From positions 2,480,001 to 2,544,000 of the forward strand of contig OX465596.1 of the NCBI GenBank assembly GCA_950022295.1: DNA of 64,000 bases. The letters are read 5' to 3'. The notes beneath the pieces were generated by a model, which saw only the letters and a program-made list of their open reading frames with translations, was not told the origin of the DNA and searched no databases. Positions 23,950-35,416 of this stretch are shown in pieces. This stretch comes from Bromus sterilis (lineage: Eukaryota; Streptophyta; Magnoliopsida; Poales; Poaceae). Numbering within the stretch: position 1 is the first letter of the stretch; each line of letters opens with the position of its first letter. The translations under genes and the position numbers were made by a program.

Positions 23950-26900
23950 ATGGAGGGGAGCGGCAGGCACGAGGACCCGGCGCCGCCGTGGGCGCCCAGC
24001 GCGGCCTCGGCGTTCCGGCGCTTCCTGGTGGGCGCTCAGCCGTCCGCGTCGGGCACGGGCAGTGCTGGCGTTGCCGCCCGCGTAAGCAAGCTTCACGGCG
24101 TCAAGAGGAAGCCGGTACGCATCATTCTCCTCCTCCTCTCTCAGCCCTGTCACCATTGATTCCCTGGCGGTGGCAAGGCGATAGCTCTTTTCCATGTTGC
24201 CAAATTCAGCTTGCTGTGCCATGTAGCATTCGACTCGGCATGGTCGCTGGCCGCGCTAGTCCGTTACAAGTGTCGCTGCTTCGAGTCACCGGCCGCGGTA
24301 GTCCGTTACAAGTGTCGCTGCTTTGATCCTTCCCAGCTCCTTTGGTCAACTTCCTTAGTTTCGTCTGTATGAACTAACAGGTTTAGAGTGCTGGAGTTTC
24401 ATATAAGATGGTCTAGTTGTCTGCCTGTTAAGTTTGTAGGGTCATGTATTGAGCTCATTAAGTGCAACTCAAGGGAGATCGCAATTCACAAATGGGGAGA
24501 ATTATGTACATACCAAACTATTTTTAGCTACTTGTATCAATCATCGATTTAGAATGTTGTAAGACACGCTAGTCACTTTTAGCCACTTCCGTGTTTACCC
24601 CAACTAGTGTTCACTATACAACTATGCAATGTTGTAGGCACCATTGTAAGTTTGATGTGTTTTAAAAAAAAGACACCATACTTGAACAAATAAACTACCT
24701 TTACTGGCAAATGTTCTTACTAGTTTGTTAGTATGCACTATGCACAATTTGTATACCATATCTTAACCCCCAAAAGTGTAGTGCCAAGCAGTATCGTTCG
24801 GAATCATGCCTTCTATTCAAAGCAGGCAGCTGAAGCAAATAGAGAAGTTCAAAGTGTGTGGTTTGTTGTATAGAAATTTGAGTTTGAATAACTAGCGTTA
24901 AAGCCCGCGATGGCCCATTCACTTGCTTCATAGATAGTGTAGATTAGGGTAATAACTTTAGATAAGTTTCTACGCCTTTCCACTTCAAATTTTTTGTCGT
25001 ATCTCATTCAGCGGTTACCATCTCATTTATTTGTTACAACTCGTGTTTTATATGCTTTTGTCGTTCAACTGCCAGCTGACACTTCTTATCATGCAGTTTG
25101 TTGCAAGGCTAACGGCAGACATCATTCACACTTTTGAAAGATGCCACCCTGACTTTAAGTACTCAGACACGTTAAACCCAAAGCGCTTTCTCACCCATCC
25201 TTCAACCCCAGCCCACAATGATGGATTTGATAATGCAAATTGGGACCTCATATTGTATGTCAATCTGGAGTTGGTCAACAAGGCATCAAAGCGAAGGTAA
25301 TTTTTCCGCAGATTTCGTGTTTGATCTGCCCATTTGCTTTGTTTCATCTTCCTGTCCATCTTTTCAGTGCATTGTACACTGTTATTATATAAATTAGCGG
25401 ACCGATCTTTTCTTCCAGAATCAGTTTTATGAAATAAGTGTTATGTCTCCTGACCAGTGATCGATAAATAAGTATGTTGATTGTTAATATTCACTAGTGC
25501 ATGTTTGTTGAGAAGTAATTGAAGAATGTACTTATATATTGCATTTAAGTTAGATGAACTGGCTTTCCAATTTTCATGTCACGTCCAGAAGTTCTGTCAA
25601 AAATTGGCGCTGTCTGTCTCAGCATCTCTTGTTCCGAGAGTCTGGAAAGCTGCATCTGAGCATGAGTAGCATATTGCTGAGCTGTACCTCTTTCTCATTT
25701 TGGTACTCAGGTTCGTTGTCAAGGAAATGCTTGGTCAGGGCACATTTGGTCAAGTTGTGAAATGCTGGGACACAGAAACCAACGACTATGTTGCTGTGAA
25801 GGTTATAAAAAACCAGCCTGCATTTTATCAGCAGGCGCTCATGGAGGTTTCACTGTTGACTACGGTATGATAATCCATTAGGAACTTATTTAATTTTGCT
25901 TATGCGTCAGCTCACCATTATAATTGTGGATATGCTTGCAGCTAAATCAGGATTTTGATCCTGATGATAAGCATAACATTGTCAGAATGCTAGATTTTAT
26001 CGTTTTCCAAAAGCACCTGTGTATTGCCTTTGAAATGCTAGGCCAAAACCTGTAAGTTTACTTCTTTAGAACCTTTTCTCTAGTAGGTTCTTTCCATTTT
26101 TGCTATGTTGACACTGCACTATGAACTTCGATATTATAGGTATGAGCTGTTAAAAAGGAATCATTTAAGAGGTCTGAAAGTGAAATACGTACAGGCCTTC
26201 TCAAAACAGGTATAGTCTTAGTCCGCATTTCCCGCTAACTAGTAACTTAGTACCTGTTACAATCTAGTTGTATGTTTTCAGATATTGGATGCCATGATTG
26301 TGATGAGAGATGGTGGCATCATTCACTGTGATCTAAAGCCGGAAAATATCCTCTTAGCCCCGACGTGAGTAGCCCCTATCAGTATTGAATTTTGGACTAT
26401 TATGTTTTGGATACTATTTTTCCAGGCTAACTGTGGCTTGTTTGGTTGTACGACGAATTTACAGCGCAGCAACAGCTGCAGCAGTGAAAGTTATCGATTT
26501 TGGATCAGCATGCCAGGAGGGTAAAACTGTGTACTCATACATTCAGGTTTTTTCTACTTCTCTGACATAATTTGCACACTTATTTATTTAAGTAATGTTT
26601 GTTGACTAATCTAAGACTTCAATCCTTCCTTTTTGCTAGAGCCGCTATTACAGATCTCCAGAAGTTCTCCTTGGCTATCCGTATCCTATATGTAGGGAAA
26701 TTATCGCATATTGTTCACAATAAGCATCTTTCTCAGCATTTTCTTGATACTCTTTTATATTTATTAAGCGCAGTAAAGTTCTTTTTTGCGTTTTCAAATT
26801 ACGTGAACCTTAACAGTGACAGATATACTTCCGCGATTGATATGTGGTCATTTGGTTGCATAGTTGTCGAACTGTTTATAGGACTACCCTTATTTCCTGG

Positions 26901-29900
26901 GGCATCAGAGTATGATGTGCTTAAGCGTATGCTAAAGATTCTTGGGTAACTCCTGTACCCATAACCTTTCCTTGTCCTGTATTTACACACTTATTAAGTA
27001 CATGTCAGCATGGTAAAGCAGGTGCCTCAGCTGAGTTTAATATCGTTAATCCTACCCTTTTATTTCTTTTGGTCAGATAAGAAAGAAATTTACACAGGCG
27101 AGTTCCACCACATTATAATGCTTGTTATTTTTTTGTTCCTTTGAATAAATCATTTATAGGGGGCAACCACCAGATGACTTGCTGAGGGAAGCTAAGAATA
27201 CTGGTAAATTTTTTAAACATGTTGGAGGTATTTATCTGGGTATCGGGGCACATGATGGCTCTGGTACTGCATACAGAATGTTAAGTGAAGAAGAGGTTGA
27301 GGGGGTAAGTTTCTTGTGATTTCACAAAAAAAACACCGGTTTCTGCTGTATGACTATCTTAATCCTCTGCCTTACTATCTATACCAGAGGGAGACCAAAA
27401 GGCCGAAATTGGGGAAATGGTACTTCCCACAGCAAAGGTTGGACCAACTAATACATACCTATCCTTGGGACAACACAAAATTGTCAGGTTTGTATTTTTG
27501 TCGCCTGTTCCTTGAATAAGATTTTGGCTTCTTAGCTGTTGTTTAGAATAGGCTTCAGATCAGTACCATATGTTGATACGCGCTCCTGTCCGCAGAAACA
27601 TGTTACTTTCGCCATAGCTGCAGTCAAACTTTTGAGACTACTACCGTTATCTTGATGAATATCTTGATCGGATTTTTGAAAATCACATATGTTAACTTTT
27701 CTATCAAGTGAATATTGCAATAGAACTTGGTAGTCAAAGTTGTGTTTTTAAGATTGTGCCAGTATCTGAAATGACATATTTTGGGGAAGTAGACTCAGCC
27801 ATTTCAACCGTCTCCCTGTAAGTCACATTTTTTGTAGAACTCACACTTACAATCATAATAGAACAGCTATCTTGAATCTGCACAATAGAGCTCTTAGAGT
27901 ACAGCTTTTTTTTTTTTGACGGGTAGCTCTTAGAGTACAGCTTGCAAGTTTGATATTATGTTCTCAGGTGTTAAATTTTGATTCAGAGACAGAAAAGGCA
28001 GATCGCTTGGTATTAGTTGATTTCTTGAGGGGACTTCTTGAATTTGATCCAAATAAGCGATGGTCCCCACTTCAGGTATTCTCATGCTAGTTGTGCAATT
28101 ACATTGCCTTGGCCTTTATTGTAAAGCTCGAGACTTCAATATATTTGATCTCATTAGAGTTTATGTCAGGTTAAGTTGATGAATCGTCATTTCTTTCTAT
28201 AACATTATATGTTTTTGTCTAGTTTGCACTCATGAACACACAATTGTTCTTACGTACAAGTTGGTAATCTCACATAATTCAGATCCATGTGCAAGGACAT
28301 GATTTGTACAATCCTCTTTCAGGCTTCAGGACATCCATTCATCACAGGCGAACCTTTTACTGGTCCATATGAGCCTGTCTCTGAGACTCCAAGAATTGTG
28401 AGTATGGTCTTATTTCAAGTGTCTTAACTTTGTATTTATCAAAGAAAGAAATTGAAATTGCACTAGATGATATGCTTCTGCTTTGGGGGTTAAAATTATC
28501 TATCTTCGGAAGAATAACAAGTATATACAGTTATTGCATAAAAGTAAGATTAGTTTGTGACAAATAAACTTAGGTCCTGTTTGGATCTCCTCCGCTCCTA
28601 GAGCGGAGCTGGTGGCTGTGTGTTCATTTTTGCGGAGCGGCACAAATGATACTCCATGTTTTTCCTGGAGCGAAGTTGACGGGAGGAGAACCGAGCACAC
28701 CCTTATTACTACTTTATTTTTATTGGCGTGTTGCCTGGTTGAGGATAACAACCGACGGTCTGCAGATAGTTAACATAGTCTTCTGTCTCTTTCATACAGA
28801 CATATGCTAATCGACAAACCTATCAATAGGTAAAGTGCTCCTGTGTACATGAGTGTTATCCTGCAGGACTAGTATTGCATTGCCTTGTGCATCATTGATC
28901 TTATTAGATTATAAGATAACTTTCTAGCTTAATCAAAATACGGTTTAGTTGTAGCTTTTAAGCACATTCATTCAATCTTTCTTTCTCAAAACCTATCCTG
29001 TTTTCTTTTTGTGTTGTAGCCTGTTGCTCATGCTGCAGCAGTTGATCACAATCCAGGAGGAGGTCACTGGTTAGTTGCAGGTCTTTCTCCCCAGGTGATA
29101 ACTACTCTCTTATGTTGCTCCTGAGTTAAAATTTGCAGAATTATAATCCTATAGCATCATTCTCATCCATTCCTCTAACTGAAATGCTCCGTGTTTTAAA
29201 AATTTCTAGGTTGGAAGTGTGAACAGATGCCTACCTCCTAATAACCCATATCCTCCAAGGATGCCTTTGTCTTATGGGAGTAGTTATGGGAGCCTTGGTA
29301 GCCATGGTAGCTATGCTGGCAATGCTGGTCTTGCTAGCAGCTATGGAAGCTATGGTGATGTTAATAATGTCAACATGTATTACTCACCATTAGGTCCTTC
29401 TGGATTTTCACATGTTAGCTCTAGTCCAGATATTAGGCTGAGACCTCGTCTCTCTTACGATAGAGGCATTCGATTGAGCCCTGGGAGTATGGGTGGCCCT
29501 ATGTCTCTTGGTGCCAGTCCATCACAATTTACCCCACCAAACTACCAGATGCATAACCCAGCTAGTTCTGCCGGGAAGCACGGTTCTGGTTCTCCTGCGA
29601 GTGGAAGCATTCATGGCTCCCCGTTGGGAAAAGCTGCACCAGCAGGACAATACAGCAAGAGGAAGAACATGCCGATGCCACCACATGAATATGCATCTCA
29701 GCATGGACATGGACGACATGGAGATGGTGTCAGTTTTAGTCACTCCGATGCCTATGTTCGTGGACATGCTGGCTACTCTCAGCACTCGTTACCTAGTTCC
29801 GGGCATTCTAGTTGGAGACCACATATAGCTTCCAGGAGTGGTTTCTCCATGGAGGCTTCTTCAAGTCATGGGCCTTCCCAAGCCTATAACTCACATAATG

Positions 29901-30847
29901 CTCCACCTTTGCCCTCATTTGACGCATCACCAGATACATCAGCTCCATCAACACTCGATCCTTCTGATTGGGATCCTAATTATAGGTGAGGAATTTGTTG
30001 TGTGCTCATATTACTTCCTGTAAAGGTAGTCTGAATATAAATGGTCACACTGTTCTATTTTGCAGTGATGAGTCACTACTGCAAGAAGACAGCTCATTGT
30101 CAGCTGATTTAAGCAGCAATCTTCATCTTAGAGATGCCGCAACTGGTCAGGCAGGCGGATCTGCCAGTGCCAGGTCAACCCGTGTCCAAAGCCACAACTT
30201 TGCAAGCTCAAACCCTTTACAGACAAGCCAAAGGTATCGTGTTCTACATTGTGTTAATGAGTTTTCATCGAAACAAGAACCCACCTCAAAGACAGATCTT
30301 TAGATGTCCCTCTTAGTTGTTTTGCTTCACAAGATCGGTCTTTCAGCTCAAGAACTAAGACACGACAACCCATTTTATATGATCCGCTCCTTTCCAAGTT
30401 ATGCCACCTAATTACTTGTGTTGCGCTTCGTAGCTACAGAGCAGATCAACAGCTTCACTCATCCTCCCATGGGAGGGGCACTCGTCCTAGTGTTCCAATC
30501 ACCTACGGTGGTTTCAACCCTGTGAATTATCCTCAGCAAAGTCTCCGTGGTCTCCATGGACATCAATTTCTTCAACCGAGATACAACCAGCCAACCAACA
30601 GTCACATGCGACCACCAATGGCTAGTCAGCAGAGTGGCCAGCCTGTTGCATGGCCTCCCTACGGCATGGGCGATGGAGTGCCCTGGGGTAATTTACTCGC
30701 TCTTTTAGCGGATTAGAGAAGCGCCTTTCCTGGTTATTGTTATTAACCATGCTGCCCTAATTTGCAGGAGGAACAGGCGTTCATCCCTTCACGACGGGTG
30801 GACTACCGTCGTCCCTTCCTAGAAATGATTATGGGAGCATATTTTAG
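23950..30847 (+). CDS. YAK1: YAK1/DYRK-family dual-specificity protein kinase
   Basis: CMGC-group kinase; the Arabidopsis homologue acts with TOR and ABA signalling. Coding exons: 23950-24114, 25097-25296, 25711-25864, 25942-26051, 26140-26209, 26282-26364, 26465-26546, 26640-26680, 26823-26945, 27160-27304, 27388-27487, 27987-28075, 28323-28397, 29020-29094, 29210-29985, 30066-30233, 30434-30687, 30768-30847. All are GT-AG and in phase: 2790 nt, 929 aa; Arabidopsis YAK1 is of similar size. Motifs: P-loop LGQGTFGQVV (G130-), lysine K152 in VAVKVIK, E167, catalytic IIHCDLKPEN (D250), IDFGSAC (D272), the DYRK activation loop YSYIQSRYYRSPEV with autophosphorylation tyrosine Y286, and DMWSFGCIVVELF. 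After the kinase domain comes HNPGGGHWLVAGLSPQ, then a large Ser/Gly/Tyr/His-rich tail (exons 15-18) with SYGSYG repeats, probably disordered. Start chosen as the first ATG with a good context (TCCATGG). No defects seen. Confidence 0.95.
24241..24325. repeat. Imperfect tandem duplication in YAK1 intron 1
   Basis: The segment 'tagtccgttacaagtgtcgctgctt' with flanking GGCCGCG occurs twice about 49 bp apart. A small local duplication without evident function. Confidence 0.7.
28573..28702. mobile_element. Tourist-like MITE in YAK1 intron 13
   Basis: Starts GGTCCTGTTTGGATCTCC and ends GAACCGAGCACACCC, an imperfect inverted pair, flanked by TTA on both sides (28570-28572 and 28703-28705). Length 130 bp. 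It lies between exon 13 (ends 28397) and exon 14 (starts 29020) and leaves the splice sites untouched. Confidence 0.75.
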
Positions 30848-31230
30848 CGTGGGCTGAATGAGAGGAATGCCATTCATTGCGGGGATAAATTATTTGTACT
30901 GTCGTGCGAAATCGGAGCTGTGATTTGTTCTGGCTATTGATTTTCTTCTTTTCCTGCAATGTTGCTGCGTTTGCATTGCTTCATTGGGTCCTTGGTTGTG
31001 AAGACACTCTCGAACTCTATGATATAGTAGTATAATAGAATCGATCGTTACAACATTATCCGTGTTCACTTACTGAAAGCCTTCTGAGCCTCAGGGATCT
31101 GTGTTCACTTACAAGGTTTTCTCAGATTTTACAATCTTTATAACTGTCTTTGTTGTCCGCATACACTTGCTGTCTGGAAAACCTTGGGCAGTTTTTCGTT
31201 GATCTACCTGCAGAAATTGAATACTCGCTT
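30848..31230 (+). other. YAK1 3' UTR and downstream
   Basis: No ORF. Follows the TAG at 30845-30847. T-rich and likely to hold the poly(A) site, which I cannot place exactly. Confidence 0.5.
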
Positions 31231-31239
31231 CGTTTCTTT

Positions 31240-31775
31240 TTTACTCCCTTAATCTATTTGTACTTCATGTATAATTTTTTTTGAAGTCAAACTTCATAAA
31301 TTTTGATCAATTTTATATTAAAAATATATTAACATCTACTCCCTTCTTTCTAAATTAGATGACTTTCATTTATTTGTATGTGTACCTAGACTTGTATACA
31401 AATGAAAGTCATCTAATTTGGAACGGAGGGAGTATAATATCAAAGTTATATAATATGAAAAATTATTTCATGATGCATCTGATGATATTGGTTATGTATT
31501 GTGAATGTTAATAATTTTTTCTGTAAAATTGATCAAATTTTACGGAATTTGACTTCAGAGTAATCTTATATTTGTTTGAAATCAAACTTTGTAAAATTTG
31601 ATCAAATTTATATTTAAATAGCACATCTACAATATCAAAACTATACAATATAAAAATTAATTTTATGATGCATCTAATGATATTGGTTTCATACTATAAA
31701 TGTTCATATTTTGTATATATTTGGTCAAACTCCACTAAGTTTAACTTCAGATAGAATTTATATGCCGAATACTCC
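31240..31775. mobile_element. Tc1/Mariner-like AT-rich element carrying a Stowaway MITE
   Basis: Begins CTCCCTTAATCTATTTGT and contains the phrases 'aagtcaaacttcataaa' and 'tttgatcaaatttata' twice in the same style, typical of abundant cereal mariner MITEs. The right end near 31770 (ATACTCCTTCTG) is a weak inverted match. The Stowaway at 31339-31432 is inserted inside it. Confidence 0.5.
31339..31432. mobile_element. Stowaway MITE
   Basis: A 94-bp near-palindrome (CTCCCTTCTTTCTAAATTAG ... CTAATTTGGAACGGAGGGAG) flanked by TA. The arms share ATGACTTTCATT / AATGAAAGTCAT. Confidence 0.9.
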
Positions 31776-32059
31776 TTCTGTTTAACTACCTATATTTAGG
31801 TACGAATGCAGTAAAAAGAAACAAGTACTAGAATCAGTTATTTTGGCTGGCTTAAAAAATAAATTGCCTTTTCCTAGCTTTTCTCACAAGCCGTCTCTCA
31901 TACATCGGGGTTTATAACTAGTTATCAAATATCTAATACTGAAGTATCGTTAATTTGGAGAGCGACTTATTTTTTTAAAGCTGGAGAAAAACGGTTTAAT
32001 TTTTGAGTCGATTCTAAACCGTTTCGTGGACTATTAATTATCGTTTTGGGATCTCGAAG

Positions 32060-34895
32060 CGACTTTCATGATTTACGAACCTAAAGATGCGCTTAGATTA
32101 ACACTAACGGTTTTGGCCGATTATGGATCGTTTCATGGACTATTGTTCACCGTGTTTGGTCCATTTCGTGGACTATTATTCACCGTTTTTGGGTCTCATA
32201 ACGACTGCTTTGGTTGTTGAACTCCAAGGTGCACCTACGTGTCGGTCATCAACACTCATATTTTTGGCTGATTCTGGTCCGTTTTATGGACTATTGCTTA
32301 CCATTTTTGGTCCCTGAGCGATTTTCATGATTTACGAATCCAAGCGTACGCTTATGTGTCGATCATCAACACTAGGAATTTTGGCCGATTATGAACCGTT
32401 TCAAGAACTACTTCTCATCGTTTTTGGGTACTGTATCGATTTTTATTGTTGCTAACCTCAAGTTGTACTTACGTGTCGATCATCAATAGTCATAGTTTTG
32501 GTTTTTCTGGTCCGTTTCATGGACAATTGCTCACCGTTTTGGCTCCCGGTGCGATTTCCACGATTGACGATGTTCAGGGTGTGTTTACGTGTCGATCATC
32601 AAAACTCATAGTTTTGGACGATTCTGCCTTGTTTCGTGCACTATTAATCACCGTGTTGCGGTCCCGTAGTGATTTCCACGATTTACGAAACCAAGAGCAC
32701 GCTTACGTGTTGATCATCAAAACTCACAGTTTTGACAGATTTTGGTCCGTTTTGTGGACTATTACTCACCGTTTTGGGATCCCATAGCGATTTTCTTGGT
32801 TAATGAATTCCGATGTGCGCTTACATGTCGGTCATCAATACTCGCAGTTTTGGCTGATTCTGACCCGTTTCGTGGACTACTACTCACTATTTTGAGGTCC
32901 TAGAGCGATTTCCATGGTTGCTAAACCTTAAGGTGCGGTTACGTGTCGATCATCAACACTCACAGTTTTGGCTGACTGTGGTCCGTTTCATAGACTGTTG
33001 CTCAGAGTTTTGGGTCCCAATGCGATTTCCACGATTGATGATCCCTAGGGTGCGTTTACGTGTCGATCATCAACACTCGTAGATTTGACCGATTCACACA
33101 CTTTCGTGGACTATTAATCACCGTTTTGAGATCCCAAAGCAATTTTTACAATTTACGAACCCAAGGGCGTGCTTACATGTCGATCATCAACATTCACATT
33201 TTTGACCAATTTTAGCCTGTTTCATGGACTATTACTCATCGTTTTTGGGCCCCGTAGCAATTTCCTTGGTTGATGAACCCCGAGGTGCGCTTACGTGTCG
33301 GTTATCAACACTCGCAGTTTTGGCTGATTCTGGTCCGTTTCATGGACTATTGCTCACCGTTTTGAGGTCTCAGATTGACTTCCATGGTTGCTGAACCCCA
33401 AGGTGCGATTACGTGTCGGTTATCAATAGTCGCAATTTTGACTAATTCCGACCCATTTCATAGACTATTGCTCGGCATTTTTGGGTCCCATAGATATTTT
33501 CTTGGTTGCTGAAACCCGAGGTGCACTTACGTGTCGATAATCAACACTCGTAGTTTTGACTGATTTTGGACCGTTTCATAGACCATTGCTCACCGTTTTT
33601 GGGTACCGTAGCGGTTTTTATGGTTGCTGAACCCCAAGGTACGTTTACGTGTCGATCATCAACACTTGGTCCGTTTCATGAACTATTGCTCATCGTTTTG
33701 GGTCCCAGTGCGATTTCCACGATTGACGATGCCCACGGTGCGTTTACGTGTCGGTCATCAACACTCGTAGTTTTGGTCCATTTTGGCCCGCTTCGTTTTG
33801 AGGTCTCGGAGCGATTTCCACAATTTACGAACCCAATGGTGTGCTTCCGTGTCGATCATCAAAACTCGCAGCTTTGCCCGATTTTGGTCCGTTTCGTGGA
33901 TTAGTACTCACCATTTTTGGGTCTCGCAGCAATTTTCTCGATTGCTGAACCCCGAGGTACACTTATGTGTCGGTCATCAACACTCGCAGCTTTGGTCGAT
34001 CCTGTTCCGTTTCATGGACTATTGCTCACCGTTTTGAGGTCCCAGAGTGATTTTCATGGTTGCTGAACCCCCAATGCAATGTGCGCTTACGTGTCGATCA
34101 TCAACACTCGTAGTTTTGACCGATTATTTTTTATTTCATGGACTATTGCTCATCGTTTTGGGTGCCGGAGTGATTTCCACGGTTTATGAACCCAAGGGTG
34201 TGCTTACGTGTCGATCATCTACACTAGCAGTTTTGGCCGATTATGGACCGTTTCATGGACTATTGCTTATCATTTTTTTGTACCATAGCGATTTACATGG
34301 TTGTTGAATCTCAAGGTGTGCTTACGTGTCGATCATCAACACTTGTAGTTTTGAATGATCCTGACCCGTTTCATGGACTATTAATCACTGTTTTGTGATC
34401 CCGGAGCGATTTCCACGATTTATGAACCAAGGGTGCACTTACGTGTCGACTATTAACACTCACAATTTTAGTCGATTTTGCCATGTTTCGTAGACTATTA
34501 CTCAATGCTTTTGGGTCCCATAGCAATTGCCTGGGTTGCTGAATCCCGAGGTGCACTTTCGTGTCGGTCATTAACACTCACAATTTTGTCTGATTTTGAC
34601 CCTTTTTATGGACTATTGCTCACCGTTTTGCGCCTCGAAAAGATTTTTACGATTTACAAACCCAAGAATGCGCTTACGTGTCGATCTTCAACATTCTCGG
34701 GCTGATTCTGGTCCGTTTCCTTGACTATTGCTTACCGTTTCGGGTCACGGTGCGATTTTCACGATTGACGATGTCCAGAGTGCGTTTATGTGTCGATTAT
34801 TAACACTCACAGTTTTAGCCGATTCTGACCCGTTTCGTAAACTATTAGTCACCGTTTCGAGGTCACGTAATTAATTTCACGATTTACGAAACCAA
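32060..34895. repeat. 117-bp satellite-like tandem array, about 24 copies, with higher-order order
   Basis: A unit of about 117 bp recurs from about 32,060 to 34,895. Landmarks of each unit are TTACGTGTCGATCATCAACACTC, then AGTTTTGG, then CCGTTTCATGGACTATTGCTCACCGTTTTGGG, then GCGATTTCCACG and a variable joint before the next TTACGTGTCG. Landmarks fall near 32595, 32710, 32828, 32945, 33062, 33179, 33296 and so on. Joint variants fall into four classes: A (gatttacgaacccaag), B (ttggttgctgaaccccgag), C (atggttgctgaaccccaag), D (gattgacgatgcccag). From about 32440 to 33400 they follow C-D-A-B-C-D-A-B-C, then less regularly. Because 117 is divisible by three, open frames run through several units, but there is no gene-like start or domain. 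Confidence 0.9.
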
Positions 34896-34911
34896 GGCGC
34901 CCCAAAAGAAC

Positions 34912-35066
34912 GGGGGATTTGATGATTTGCCATACTTTACTTTGGGTTTTGATCATTTGCCCCGGGTTGTCTCAATGACAGGTGGACCCGGGTCCCACTT
35001 GTCATTCTCAAGGGAGGGCAAATGATGAAATGGCAAAGTAAAGTGGGGCAAATCATCAAATTTGCC
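34912..35066. mobile_element. Mutator-type foldback MITE with 9-bp target duplication
   Basis: A 155-bp element with long inverted ends (GGGGGATTTGATGATTTGCC ... GGCAAATCATCAAATTTGCC). It is flanked by exact 9-bp repeats CAAAAGAAC at 34903-34911 and 35067-35075. It lies at the right edge of the satellite array. Confidence 0.85.
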
Positions 35067-35416
35067 CAAAAGAACTGACCTCTAGTTTCAGAAAGTGAAA
35101 TTCATAGGTTCCAAATGCCGTTGAAATTTACCTTATTTGTCTGAGCTTTGGATGTATAGTTGAATCCATCTAAAAGAAGAAGAAGGAATGCATAGTTGAA
35201 GTTCTGTGGTTTTCTGAAATTTGTGTGAACTTTCGATGTTCTCTTTGAAATCCAGATTATTATTTTTTGGTCTGAACGCAAACAACTAAACGGCAGAAAC
35301 TGGGCCGTCGCGTGGGGAAAAAGGAAAGAAGCCGCCGCCGCCGCCGCCGCCGCCGCTCGCTCGCTCCCCCCCCCCCCCCCCCTCCAACCCGATCTCCGGC
35401 TGCCGTGACGTCGGAG

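Noticed and set aside
28802..28831. Possible extra mini-exon in YAK1 intron 13 (CAG ... GTAAAG)
   Set aside because: Exons 13 and 14 join in frame and match the kinase family without it.
29219..29989. Separate gene from the long Ser/Gly/Tyr-rich frame
   Set aside because: It is exon 15 of YAK1; splice sites on both sides keep the frame with neighbouring exons.
32123..34705. Short ORFs in the satellite as genes
   Set aside because: They only reflect the 117-bp period; no starts in good context, no known domain, many stops between units.
35312..35416. Upstream extension of the ALKBH8 first exon (KKERSRRRRRRRRS...)
   Set aside because: The open frame has no ATG here (GTG only) and consists of CCG and poly-C repeats; the first ATG is at 35417.
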